Positions 1-6,885 of a stretch of DNA of 8,379 nucleotides are shown here, piece by piece. The stretch spans positions 1-8,379 of the forward strand of contig JAEDNJ010000063.1 of NCBI GenBank assembly GCA_016302525.1, given 5' to 3'. The position numbers and the translations under genes are program-made. Position 1 is the stretch's first letter. Each line of letters starts with the position of its first letter. The notes under the pieces are model-generated. The model did no database searches and was not told where the DNA came from. It was given only the letters and a program-made list of their open reading frames with translations. This DNA comes from Phascolarctobacterium sp. (GTDB lineage: Bacteria; Bacillota; Negativicutes; Acidaminococcales; Acidaminococcaceae).

Positions 1-582
1 GCCAGTGCTGGCTGCATAATTGTAGGCACCACCAGTGGCCATAGAGCGCACCATATATTCCATATTGAGTACCTTGGCTACAGAGCGAGATTTTTCTTCA
101 ATCTCTGCTGTAGGCTGACCTGGGTAGTAAACATAGGGGTGAAGGCTTTCGTGAATATCACCACTATGAAGGTCAACATAAAAATCAGCAACGGTAAAGA
201 AATTGCTGCTAATCATATAGGCAATGCGTTCAGACAAGGTGCCGCAGGGATCGCCAGGGAAAACACGGTTCAGGTTCTTGCCATCTTCAGGCACGATAAA
301 TTCACGGCGTGCCCAGAAGCCTTGGATGTTCACTGGGTGCATCATGATTAAGAGACCCTTGACATGCTCTGGCTCAATATCTCGGCCCAGCTCCATTGCT
401 GCAGCTATGCCAGGATATTCAGAGCCGTGAATACCGGCAGTAATTAAGATGGTGGGACCATCCTCATGGCCGTTAATAATGGTAATGGGAATTTTTACTT
501 TAGATTCCGGTACATCTAAATAGGTGCGTAGCTTTGTGCCTCTGGGCACAGCTAAGCCGCAGGTTGAGAAATCAGCAGACAT
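1..582 (-). CDS. Succinylglutamate desuccinylase/aspartoacylase family protein (M14-type zinc hydrolase), C-terminus beyond window
   Basis: The minus-strand frame opens with ATG at 582-580 and stays open for 194 codons to the left edge, so only the N-terminal part is present. An AAGGAG ribosome site (complement of 590-595) lies 7 nt before the ATG. The family hydrolyses N-acyl or amide bonds of amino-acid derivatives using one zinc. Visible signatures are GIHGSEYPG (residues 50-58), giving the HxxE zinc ligands H52 and E55; NLNRVFPGD (103-111), the conserved Arg/Phe-Pro-Gly substrate motif; and DLHSGD (137-142), with the third zinc ligand H139. No signal peptide is seen, so it is probably cytoplasmic. 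It is transcribed away from the MATE gene and shares its upstream region. The family assignment is secure. The substrate (N-succinylglutamate, N-acetylaspartate or another acyl compound) cannot be told from this part. Confidence 0.9.
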   Translation of the reverse strand, partial: MSADFSTCGLAVPRGTKLRTYLDVPESKVKIPITIINGHEDGPTILITAGIHGSEYPGIAAAMELGRDIEPEHVKGLLIMMHPVNIQGFWARREFIVPEDGKNLNRVFPGDPCGTLSERIAYMISSNFFTVADFYVDLHSGDIHESLHPYVYYPGQPTAEIEEKSRSVAKVLNMEYMVRSMATGGAYNYAASTG

Positions 583-684
583 AGTTATTCTCCTTAAAAA
601 AAGCCAGCTTGAAATCGTTGTTGTTGCGAAACAAAGGTTGGATAAAAAATATATATCTTATATATTCCAAAAGTGTTGCTTTTT

Positions 685-713
685 ATTATAACATATGGTA
701 AGCTATCTGTACA
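685..713 (-). promoter_or_regulatory. Probable sigma-70-type promoter for the minus-strand hydrolase gene
   Basis: Read on the minus strand, TGTACA (713-708; 4 of 6 matches to TTGACA) is followed after exactly 17 nt by a perfect TATAAT (690-685). Transcription would start near 678, leaving a leader of about 95 nt before the ATG. That leader contains an AT-rich inverted repeat (arms 648-654 and 660-666) of unknown significance. No equally good promoter was found for the divergent MATE gene; TTTCAA (731-736) and TATACA (754-759), 17 nt apart, are a weak candidate. Nothing else is recognised between 583 and 810. Confidence 0.6.
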
Positions 714-810
714 GTAATATCGCGAATAATTTTCAATAAGAAAACTAAAGCAATATACAACTTATATAAATCATCTGTATATATTAAAGCCGATAGGAGT
801 GAGAAGATCA

Positions 811-2124
811 GTGAAGGTGCTAAGTGATAAGGAGTATCTTAGTATAACCGTGCCCTTTATGTTATCGACAATGACACAGCCCTTAATGGGGGCTGTAAAT
901 ACAGCTGTTATGGGGCAAATGCCAGATGCCAAATATATTGCGGCTGTATCCCTGGGCGTAATTCTCTTTAATACAATTTATTGGCTATTTGGTTTTTTGC
1001 GGGTCAGCACCACGGGCTATGCAGCACAGGCCTATGGCAAGATGGATAAGCATGAAGGAATGTTGGCCTTTTTTAAGCCCTGTATAATTGCCCTTGTTGT
1101 TGGGTTTCTGTGTATACTTCTGCAAAAGCCACTGCTAGATGCCTATTTGTGGCTCATCAAGCCAGCCGAGGATGTGGCAGAGCTATGTAAGGAATACTAC
1201 TATCTTTTAATTTGGGGTGCTCCCCTGGTGCTCTTCAACTATGTTGGTCTGGGCTGGCTGATGGGGCAGACGCGGATTAAGGCCTCTGTAGGTATGCAGA
1301 TGTCTATGAACATTCTCAACTGCATTTTGAGTATCTGGTTTGTGACCTACCTCGATATGGGCATTGCCGGGGTAGCCTGGGCTACACTTATGTGTCAAAT
1401 CTACGGTGCCGTGGCTGCTGCTGTGCTGATGCATATTTATGGTGAGTTTGACTATCGCACCCTGCCCTGGCGCCAGCTCTTAGATTGGCGCCAGTTTATC
1501 GATATGCTCAAGGTTAATGCCAATCTGATGATTCGCACGGTTTGTCTCATGGGTACGAATAATGTTGTGGCTGCCGTTGGTGCAAGCTTCGGCACAGAGG
1601 TTTTGGCAGCCAACGCTGTCTTGCTGCAGATTAAGGACATCATTTCATATTTGATTGACGGCATGGCCAACGGGGCAGCTATTTTCTCCGGTAAGGCCTA
1701 CGGCAAAAGAGACAAGGAGCTTTTTCATGCGGGCATTGCTGTGACCTATAAATGGTTAGTTATTTTCTCTCTTGCCTTGATGGGTATTTATTGGCTGGGA
1801 CATAGCTATTTTATCAGAATCTTTACGGAGCTTGATTCTGTAATTGCCCTCGCAGAGAGATATAATTGGTATATTATTCTCTTTCCTCCTGTAAGCGGCA
1901 TTGGCATGGTGCTCTACGGTGTCTTTAGCGGTGCCACTCAGACTGGCCCCATACGCAATGTTATGGTAGCCTCTGGCCTCTTTTTTTATGCTGCGCAATT
2001 CTTGCTCGTGCCGTTGTTGGGTAATGACGGGCTTTGGCTGGCCTGGCTTTCCTTTTTCGGTGTTCAATCTGTATTATATCCTCTCTATCTGCCTAAGCTA
2101 AAGAGAGTAGCTGGTATGATATAA
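811..2124 (+). CDS. MATE family efflux transporter, DinF-like
   Basis: A polytopic inner-membrane protein of 437 residues, the usual MATE length, with about twelve hydrophobic segments. MATE proteins export cationic drugs, dyes or metabolites using a Na+ or H+ gradient. The N-terminal half carries a typical first-helix segment (PFMLSTMTQPLMGAVNTAVMG, about residues 15-36) and GFLRVSTTG with AQAYG shortly after (61-76), which closely resembles the DinF branch rather than NorM. Start choice: GTG at 811 lies 11 nt after AGGAG (795-799). An in-frame GTG at 799 would overlap that ribosome site and is less likely; it would add four residues. A strong terminator 14 nt after the stop makes it a single-gene unit, separate from the riboswitch-controlled operon downstream. 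The family is secure. The exported compound is unknown. Confidence 0.92.
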   Translation: MKVLSDKEYLSITVPFMLSTMTQPLMGAVNTAVMGQMPDAKYIAAVSLGVILFNTIYWLFGFLRVSTTGYAAQAYGKMDKHEGMLAFFKPCIIALVVGFLCILLQKPLLDAYLWLIKPAEDVAELCKEYYYLLIWGAPLVLFNYVGLGWLMGQTRIKASVGMQMSMNILNCILSIWFVTYLDMGIAGVAWATLMCQIYGAVAAAVLMHIYGEFDYRTLPWRQLLDWRQFIDMLKVNANLMIRTVCLMGTNNVVAAVGASFGTEVLAANAVLLQIKDIISYLIDGMANGAAIFSGKAYGKRDKELFHAGIAVTYKWLVIFSLALMGIYWLGHSYFIRIFTELDSVIALAERYNWYIILFPPVSGIGMVLYGVFSGATQTGPIRNVMVASGLFFYAAQFLLVPLLGNDGLWLAWLSFFGVQSVLYPLYLPKLKRVAGMI

Positions 2125-2138
2125 AAATATAGCCTTTT

Positions 2139-2180
2139 TCGCCTAGTTAGTCCTGAAACTGACTAGGCGAGTTTTGTTTA
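2139..2180 (+). terminator. Rho-independent terminator after the MATE gene
   Basis: A 13-bp stem (2139-2151 with 2158-2170, one G-U pair) with a 6-nt loop is followed by GTTTTGTTTA. It separates the MATE transcript from the riboswitch leader. Confidence 0.9.
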
Positions 2181-2223
2181 TAAAGAAAGTTATCTAAAAA
2201 GCTGTAAAAACATAAATATCTAC

Positions 2224-2252
2224 TTGCATTTGTTAGGTAGTTGTGCTATTAT
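2224..2252 (+). promoter_or_regulatory. Probable promoter of the riboswitch-controlled ABC operon
   Basis: TTGCAT (2224-2229) and TATTAT (2247-2252, 5 of 6 to TATAAT) are separated by 17 nt. Transcription would begin near 2259, giving a leader of about 325 nt that includes the complete aptamer and terminator. The -35 box is weak. The AT-rich stretch 2260-2371 offers other -10-like hexamers, so a start closer to the aptamer is possible. Nothing else is recognised in that stretch. Confidence 0.45.
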
Positions 2253-2371
2253 TAAGATACATATTTTAGTTATGTATGCTATATAACAGAAATACAAAAC
2301 GCTTGCTAGAATATGATAGTTATTTGTATTTGTTGTATGTAGCTATAAGGAAAAGTTTATATTGTTATCGA

Positions 2372-2500
2372 TCGAGGAGCTCTTTGGAGCAAATGCTGAA
2401 GGTGGTGCAAATCCACCACGGTCACGCCACTGTGATGCTTTATGCTAAGTCAGATCTGCAGCCTCGAAGGATATATTTCTGCGAGGGACGGAAAATATAT
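2372..2500 (+). promoter_or_regulatory. Cobalamin (B12) riboswitch aptamer, compact form
   Basis: The conserved cobalamin core is recognisable. An outer stem pairs TCGAGG (2372-2377) with CCTCGA (2462-2467). A small hairpin GCTC/GAGC (2379-2382, 2387-2390) follows. Next is GGTGG-TGCAAAT-CCACC (2401-2417), matching the P5 consensus GGTGnnAAtCC, then CGG and the invariant GCCACTG (2426-2432), with TCAC/GTGA (2422-2425, 2432-2435) able to pair. AAGTCAGATCTGCAGCC (2447-2463) is the B12 box. The hairpin after it (2471-2478 with 2493-2500) fits P13; its loop TGCG (2480-2483) can pair with TGCA in the P5 loop (2406-2409), like the known L5-L13 kissing contact. Only 14 nt separate GCCACTG from the B12 box, so the large peripheral domain of coenzyme-type aptamers is missing. 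The RNA should respond to a cobalamin and shut off the downstream transporter operon. The class is confident; the preferred ligand form is unknown. Confidence 0.9.
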
Positions 2501-2530
2501 GAGCATAAAAGTGCACATTATGCTTATGTT

Positions 2531-2564
2531 GACTTCTGTAGCCCGCAGAGGTCGTTTTTATTTT
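2531..2564 (+). terminator. Riboswitch expression platform: intrinsic terminator upstream of the first permease gene
   Basis: A 9-bp stem (2531-2539 with 2545-2553, two G-U pairs) and a 5-nt loop are followed by GTTTTTATTTT, ending about 20 nt before the permease start. This makes the switch a transcription attenuator. A further perfect 7-bp hairpin (AGCATAA 2502-2508, TTATGCT 2518-2524) lies between aptamer and terminator. The terminator's 5' arm with its upstream flank (TTGACTT, 2529-2535) can instead pair with AAGTCAG in the B12 box (2447-2453). A ligand-free antiterminator made by the B12 box itself is therefore plausible. The terminator is seen in the sequence; the switching scheme is inferred. 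Confidence 0.85.
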
Positions 2565-2584
2565 AAAAATGGAGATGATGAGTT

Positions 2585-3526
2585 TTGACAAACAAGCAAA
2601 TTGCTGGCCGTATCGGTCAAATCGTCCTCGTGCTTTTGGGAATCAGCTTCATTACCTTTTGTCTGGTTATGCTGGCACCTGGTGATGTAGTTCGTCAGAT
2701 GATTTCTGGTGGCGAGGATATTGTAGTCAGTCAAGAAGAAATTGCCGCTCTTAAGGCTGAGCTTGGTCTTGACCAACCCTTTTTTATGCAGTATTTAAGC
2801 TGGCTGGGGCGTGCTCTACAGGGTAACCTGGGGCTGTCCTTTATGGCTAAGCTGCCTGTTACCGAGGTGCTTTTTGAACGCTTACCGGGTACAATAGTGC
2901 TTTCACTGGCTAGCTTACTGATGATGCTGGTCTTTTCTATTCCGGCAGGCATTTACTCAGCAGTAAAGCGCGACAGCATTTTTGATTTTATCGTTAGAGG
3001 TTGGACCTTCTTTGGTGTTTCTGTTCCTGGCTTCTGGATGGGCTTAATGTTACTGTTCATTTTTGGCTTGAAGTTGGACCTTGTTCCCATTGTAGGCGGT
3101 GATATTAGCTTTGAAACCTTAATATTGCCCTCCTTAACTTTAGCTATTAGTATGTCAGCTAAGTATACCCGCCAGGTAAGAACAGCTATCCTCGAAGAGC
3201 TGCATCAGGATTATGTCGTTGGTGCTCGTGCTCGCGGTATGAGTGAAAGCCACATTCTGTGGAAAGAAGTTTTACCTAATGCTCTGCTGCCATTAATCAC
3301 CCTGCTGGGCTTGTCCTTGGGCAACCTGCTTGGTGGTGCAGCGGTAGTTGAAACAGTTTTTTCCTGGCCAGGTCTTGGACGCTTGGTAATTGAAGCTATT
3401 ACCTATCGTGATTTCCAATTAGTGCAGGGTGCAGTAGTTTGGATGGCTCTAATGTACATGGTTATTAACCTTGTCGTAGATATTTCCTATAACTATTTGG
3501 ATCCTCGTTTAAGAAAGGCTAGGTAA
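2585..3526 (+). CDS. ABC transporter permease, DppB/NikB/OppB type
   Basis: First of two membrane subunits of a peptide/nickel-class ABC importer; 313 residues, normal for the family. About six hydrophobic segments are visible (near 10-32, 101-127, 138-168, 176-194, 231-256 and 278-303). Family marks are the N-terminal LAPGDVV (30-36), the cytoplasmic EAA coupling loop around DYVVGARARGMS to LPNALLP (209-236), which docks on the ATPases, the FSWPGLGRL segment (259-267) and the C-terminal LDPRLR (305-310). The start is TTG at 2585, 10 nt after GGAG (2571-2574). An in-frame TGA at 2579-2581 excludes anything upstream, and no ATG occurs in frame until residue 29, inside the first membrane segment. 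It is the first gene under the cobalamin riboswitch and lies 5 nt from the next gene, so expression is probably coupled. The family is certain; sequence alone does not separate Dpp, Opp and Nik subtypes. Confidence 0.93.
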   Translation: MTNKQIAGRIGQIVLVLLGISFITFCLVMLAPGDVVRQMISGGEDIVVSQEEIAALKAELGLDQPFFMQYLSWLGRALQGNLGLSFMAKLPVTEVLFERLPGTIVLSLASLLMMLVFSIPAGIYSAVKRDSIFDFIVRGWTFFGVSVPGFWMGLMLLFIFGLKLDLVPIVGGDISFETLILPSLTLAISMSAKYTRQVRTAILEELHQDYVVGARARGMSESHILWKEVLPNALLPLITLLGLSLGNLLGGAAVVETVFSWPGLGRLVIEAITYRDFQLVQGAVVWMALMYMVINLVVDISYNYLDPRLRKAR

Positions 3527-3531
3527 GAGGC

Positions 3532-4368
3532 ATGGAAACAGTTATCAAGGGTTTAAAAACTAACAAGGGCTTTGCCATTACTACCTTCTTGGTCTTCCTT
3601 TTACTAGCTATAGCTGTGTTTGCTCCAGTTTTAGCTCCCTACGACCCTACCCATGCAGTTATGGCAGATGCCTATGCTGAGCCAGGCATGGCTCATCTGT
3701 TTGGCACTGATAAGCTGGGGCGCGACTGTTTTAGCCGTGTTATTTATGGCGGCAGGGCCTCCCTAGCCGGGGTGCTTATGCTGGTCTTCTGCGTGTTCTG
3801 TGTAGGCACTAGCTTAGGCGTATTATCTGGCTACTTTGGTGGCAAGGTAGACATGATTATTATGCGCTTCTCTGATTTGATGATTTCCTTCCCAGGCATT
3901 ATTCTGGCTATTGCTGTAGCCGGCATTATGGGTGGTAGTCTGGTAAATGCTATTATCGCCTTAACTATCGTTACCTGGACTAAATATGCACGCCTTGCTC
4001 GTTCTATGGTGCTAAAAATTAAGCGCCGCGACTATGTAGATGCAGCCATTGTAAACGGCGGTACTCCTTCACACATCCTTTGGGTACATATTCTGCCGAA
4101 CATTTTACCGCTGATGGTGGTTACAGCTGCTTCTGATATTGGTGGTCTGATGATGGAGCTGGCGGGTCTTTCCTTCCTGGGCTTTGGCGCACAGCCTCCC
4201 GCTCCGGAATGGGGCTTGATGCTGAATGAAGGCCGTCAGCAATTACAAACCGCTCCCTGGCTGATGATTTTCCCTGGCCTGGCTATTTTTGTAACCGTGG
4301 TTATTTTCAATCTTTGGGGAGATTATCTGAGAGATGTGTTAGACCCTCGCAATGATGTTGAGGATTAA
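3532..4368 (+). CDS. ABC transporter permease, DppC/NikC/OppC type
   Basis: Second membrane subunit, partner of the preceding permease; 278 residues, typical of DppC/NikC. It shows an N-terminal membrane segment (about 14-36) followed by LAPYDP (34-39), the conserved FGTDKLGRDCFSRVIYGGR block (57-75), an EAA coupling loop at DYVDAAIVNGG to LPNILP (167-193), the LSFLGFGAQPPAPEWG motif (213-228) and the terminal NLWGDYLRDVLDPR signature (260-273). Hydrophobic segments cluster near 77-101, 118-150, 190-212 and 240-262. The ATG at 3532 follows the previous stop by 5 nt. The only ribosome-site-like bases (AGG, 3521-3523) lie inside the end of the upstream gene, so translational coupling is likely. 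No in-frame start nearby is better. The family is certain; the substrate is not given by this subunit. Confidence 0.94.
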   Translation: METVIKGLKTNKGFAITTFLVFLLLAIAVFAPVLAPYDPTHAVMADAYAEPGMAHLFGTDKLGRDCFSRVIYGGRASLAGVLMLVFCVFCVGTSLGVLSGYFGGKVDMIIMRFSDLMISFPGIILAIAVAGIMGGSLVNAIIALTIVTWTKYARLARSMVLKIKRRDYVDAAIVNGGTPSHILWVHILPNILPLMVVTAASDIGGLMMELAGLSFLGFGAQPPAPEWGLMLNEGRQQLQTAPWLMIFPGLAIFVTVVIFNLWGDYLRDVLDPRNDVED

Positions 4369-4436
4369 GAGCTTTAGTATGAGTAAGCAAAAAGCTTATG
4401 TGTTTTGATAAAGTAAATGAAATGGAGAGATGAATT

Positions 4437-6014
4437 ATGAACAAAACTTTAAAGATTACTGCGGCAGCAGCACTGGTTGGTTTAATGGCATTTGCAGCAG
4501 CAGGCTGTGGCGGTGGCGACAAAAAAGCTGCCAAGGGTCCTAAGGATACTTTGAAGGTTGGTGTTACTAACTTTGCAGACTCCTTAGAGCCTACCGATAA
4601 CTATTTTGGCTGGGTATTAATGCGTTACGGCTTAGGCGAATGTATTACAAAACTGGATAGAGAAATGAAGGTCGTTCCCTGGCTGTCCGATAAATGGGAA
4701 ATTGGTTCTGATAAGCTGACCTGGACCTTCCATATTAATGACAAGGCTACCTTCTCTAATGGTAAAAAGGTTACTGGCGAAATTGTAGCTCAATCCTTCC
4801 AACGCACCTTTGCTAAGGCTCCGCGTGCTAAATCCATGTTCCAGGTTGAATATATTAAGGGTGAAGGTCAAAATGTTGTTATTAAAACAGTTAAGCCTGT
4901 GCCCAATCTTCCAGGTATGCTGGGCGACCCCTTGTTCATTGTAATTGATACTACGGTAAATGAAAAAGAGCGTGACTATAGAAAGATGGGCCCCATTTGT
5001 ACTGGTCCTTACGCTGTTAAATCCTTCACCAAGGCTAAGGCAATTATGACCAGAAACGAGCATTATTGGGATGGTCCTGTTCCCTTTAAGACTGTAGAAA
5101 TCCCATCTATTGATGATCCTAATACTCGCGCTATGGCGTTGCAAAAGGGCGAAATTGATGTAGCTGTTAATATTGCTGCTGGTGACCTGGCTCTGTTCAA
5201 GAATAAGGATAAATTCAATATCTCCGAAATTGCTTCTCTGCGTGACATTTTAGGTCGTGTAAATGTGCGCAAGGAGCGTCCTTTGGGTGATCCCAGGGTT
5301 CGCCATGCTTTAATGAAATGTATGGATAGAGAAACCTATGCTAAATCCTTGTTGAAGGACACCTTCTTCCCAGGGGCTCCCTTAATGCCGCCCTCCACTG
5401 ACTATGATTATAAGAACCTCTACGCAGCAAATCCTGATAAATATGATGTAGAGGCTGCGAAAAAGCTGTTGGCAGAAGCTGGCTGGAAGGATACCAATGG
5501 CGACGGCTATGTAGATAAAGACGGCAAGAATCTGGAGCTGGACTGCATTCTTTACACCTCCCGTGCTGAATTACCTATTTATGCTGAGGCTACCCAGGCT
5601 TCTGCTAAAGCAATCGGCATGAAGATTAATCTGAAGCCTGTTGACTATAATATTCTGGATAAGCTTACTCGTGAAGGCCAATACGATATTTCTGTTTGCA
5701 ATACCTTAACCATGTCTTCTGGTGATGCTGAGGTCTTTGTTAATATGTATCTGGCAACTGGTCAGGAGCAAAACGGTAGCGGTTACTCTAACCCGGAATA
5801 TGATGCGCTGTCCCAAAAGCTGGCTGTAGAATTTGATCCTGCTAAACGCCGTGAAATCATTATTGAAATGCAAAAGATTCATCTTAAGGATGCTTCCATG
5901 ATTGTTTGGGGTCATCCTAAAACAAATATGGTTTCCAACAAATCTGTTGTTGGCGCTGACATCCAACCCTGCGATTTCTATTGGGTAACTAAGGACTTTA
6001 AGCCTGCTCAATAA
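4437..6014 (+). CDS. Extracellular substrate-binding lipoprotein, family 5 (DppA/NikA/OppA-like)
   Basis: The 525-residue ligand receptor of the importer. Residues 1-24 form a lipoprotein signal peptide (basic NKTLK, hydrophobic Ala-rich core, lipobox AAGC with C24), so the mature protein is membrane-anchored outside the cytoplasm and has a GGGDKKAAK linker. Family 5 marks are LTWTFHINDKATFSNG (94-109), CTGPYAVKSF (188-197) with RNEHYW (206-211), and the C-terminal lobe with GSGYSNPEYD (447-456). An EF-hand-like loop DTNGDGYVDKDG (352-363) is present, as in many relatives. At the segment where peptide receptors carry an Asp for the peptide amino group, the sequence reads TMSSGD (425-430), arguing weakly against a dipeptide ligand. 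The ATG at 4437 has a good GGAGA (4424-4428) 8 nt upstream. A short 5-bp hairpin (4384-4398) precedes it. The fold is certain; a cobalt, metal-chelate or corrinoid ligand is inferred from the riboswitch. Confidence 0.93.
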   Translation: MNKTLKITAAAALVGLMAFAAAGCGGGDKKAAKGPKDTLKVGVTNFADSLEPTDNYFGWVLMRYGLGECITKLDREMKVVPWLSDKWEIGSDKLTWTFHINDKATFSNGKKVTGEIVAQSFQRTFAKAPRAKSMFQVEYIKGEGQNVVIKTVKPVPNLPGMLGDPLFIVIDTTVNEKERDYRKMGPICTGPYAVKSFTKAKAIMTRNEHYWDGPVPFKTVEIPSIDDPNTRAMALQKGEIDVAVNIAAGDLALFKNKDKFNISEIASLRDILGRVNVRKERPLGDPRVRHALMKCMDRETYAKSLLKDTFFPGAPLMPPSTDYDYKNLYAANPDKYDVEAAKKLLAEAGWKDTNGDGYVDKDGKNLELDCILYTSRAELPIYAEATQASAKAIGMKINLKPVDYNILDKLTREGQYDISVCNTLTMSSGDAEVFVNMYLATGQEQNGSGYSNPEYDALSQKLAVEFDPAKRREIIIEMQKIHLKDASMIVWGHPKTNMVSNKSVVGADIQPCDFYWVTKDFKPAQ

Positions 6015-6035
6015 GAGCTGTGTGTACTTAAGACC

Positions 6036-6061
6036 GCTCATGGGTTCTAGGGCCCATGAGC
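6036..6061 (+). other. Intercistronic hairpin between the binding-protein and ATPase genes
   Basis: A perfect 9-bp GC-rich stem, GCTCATGGG (6036-6044) with CCCATGAGC (6053-6061), encloses an 8-nt loop. It starts 22 nt after the binding-protein stop and is not followed by a T-run, so it is not a standard terminator. Such hairpins often protect the 3' end of the upstream message and keep the binding protein more abundant than the ATPases. That role is inferred here. Confidence 0.75.
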
Positions 6062-6090
6062 CCAATCCATATTAAAGAAGGTATCGCTTA

Positions 6091-6885
6091 ATGCTACTAG
6101 AAATAAAAGACTTAGAAATAAGCTATGGACAAAAGGTCACTGTATCAGGTGCAAGCCTAGAGCTGGATAGAGGAGAAATCCTTTCTGTTGTAGGCGAATC
6201 TGGCTCTGGCAAAACAACTATCATTCGCGCGGCAATGGGCTGCTTGCCTGGTGCTGGTCATGTCAGTGGCGGCAGCATTGTCTTTGATGGCAAGGATGTG
6301 CTGAAAAATACTAGGGATGACTGGCGGAGAATGTCTGGTAAAGAAATGTCTATGATTTTTCAGGATAGCGGCAATATGATTAACCCTATTCGTAGGATTG
6401 GGGGTCAGTTTGTTGATTATATCTTGACCCATGCTCCTGAAAAAAGTAAGGATGAGGCTTATAAGATGGCAACAGCAATGCTGAATAATGTGCGTCTGCC
6501 TAATCCTGACAATATAATGAATAGCTATCCCTTTGAGCTGTCCGGTGGTATGCGTCAACGCGTAGGTATTGCTATGGCTATGGTTTTTAGACCCAAAATT
6601 CTCTTTGCAGATGAGCCGACCTCTGCCCTTGATGTAACTACTCAGGCTCAAATTATTCGCCAGATTATTGATGTGCGCAATGAATTTGGGGTTGCTGTTA
6701 TTATCGTAACCCATAACCTGGGTGTTGCAAGCTATATGTCCGACAAAATCATGGTTATGAAGGGTGGCCGTGTGGTAGACTATGGTAAAAGAGAGGATGT
6801 CTTGAGCCATCCTAAGAGCGATTATACAAGGGGTCTATTAAAGGCTGTACCTGTGATTGGAGGCGAAACCTATTATGGCAAGTGA
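6091..6885 (+). CDS. ABC transporter ATP-binding protein, DppD/NikD type
   Basis: First of the two nucleotide-binding subunits; 264 residues. The motifs are complete and ordered: Walker A GESGSGKTT (35-43), Q-loop FQDSGNMINP (90-99), signature LSGGMRQR (150-157), Walker B ILFADEPTSALD (170-181) and H-loop His208 in VTHNLG. It should therefore be catalytically competent. It ends shortly after YTRGLLKAVP (245-254) and lacks the Cys-containing oligo_HPY C-terminal extension that makes DppD/OppD about 320-330 residues. In this it resembles the short NikD form. The ATG at 6091 follows AAGAAGG (6075-6081) by 9 nt. Its end overlaps the next gene by 11 nt, so the two ATPases are probably made together and form a heterodimer beneath the two permeases. 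The family is certain; the Nik-like length is only a hint about substrate. Confidence 0.93.
   Translation: MLLEIKDLEISYGQKVTVSGASLELDRGEILSVVGESGSGKTTIIRAAMGCLPGAGHVSGGSIVFDGKDVLKNTRDDWRRMSGKEMSMIFQDSGNMINPIRRIGGQFVDYILTHAPEKSKDEAYKMATAMLNNVRLPNPDNIMNSYPFELSGGMRQRVGIAMAMVFRPKILFADEPTSALDVTTQAQIIRQIIDVRNEFGVAVIIVTHNLGVASYMSDKIMVMKGGRVVDYGKREDVLSHPKSDYTRGLLKAVPVIGGETYYGK

Noticed and set aside
139..430. Two small plus-strand open frames
   Set aside because: They are opposite the hydrolase gene, whose zinc motifs run through this stretch in the minus frame.
799..810. GTG at 799 as the MATE start
   Set aside because: It overlaps the only AGGAG ribosome site; GTG at 811 is better placed.
2276..2566. 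A 96-codon open frame on the plus strand in the leader
   Set aside because: It lies exactly over the cobalamin aptamer and terminator; conserved bases follow RNA motifs rather than codons, and its start lacks a ribosome site.
4384..4398. Small hairpin before the binding-protein gene as a terminator
   Set aside because: The stem has only 5 bp of mostly A-T pairs and is followed by TGTGTTTTG rather than a clean T-run; downstream genes complete the transporter.
4632..5144. A 170-codon minus-strand open frame
   Set aside because: It is antisense to the binding-protein gene and shows no recognisable domain or ribosome site.
6157..6810. A 217-codon minus-strand open frame
   Set aside because: It is antisense to the first ATPase, whose motifs are intact; the translation resembles no family.
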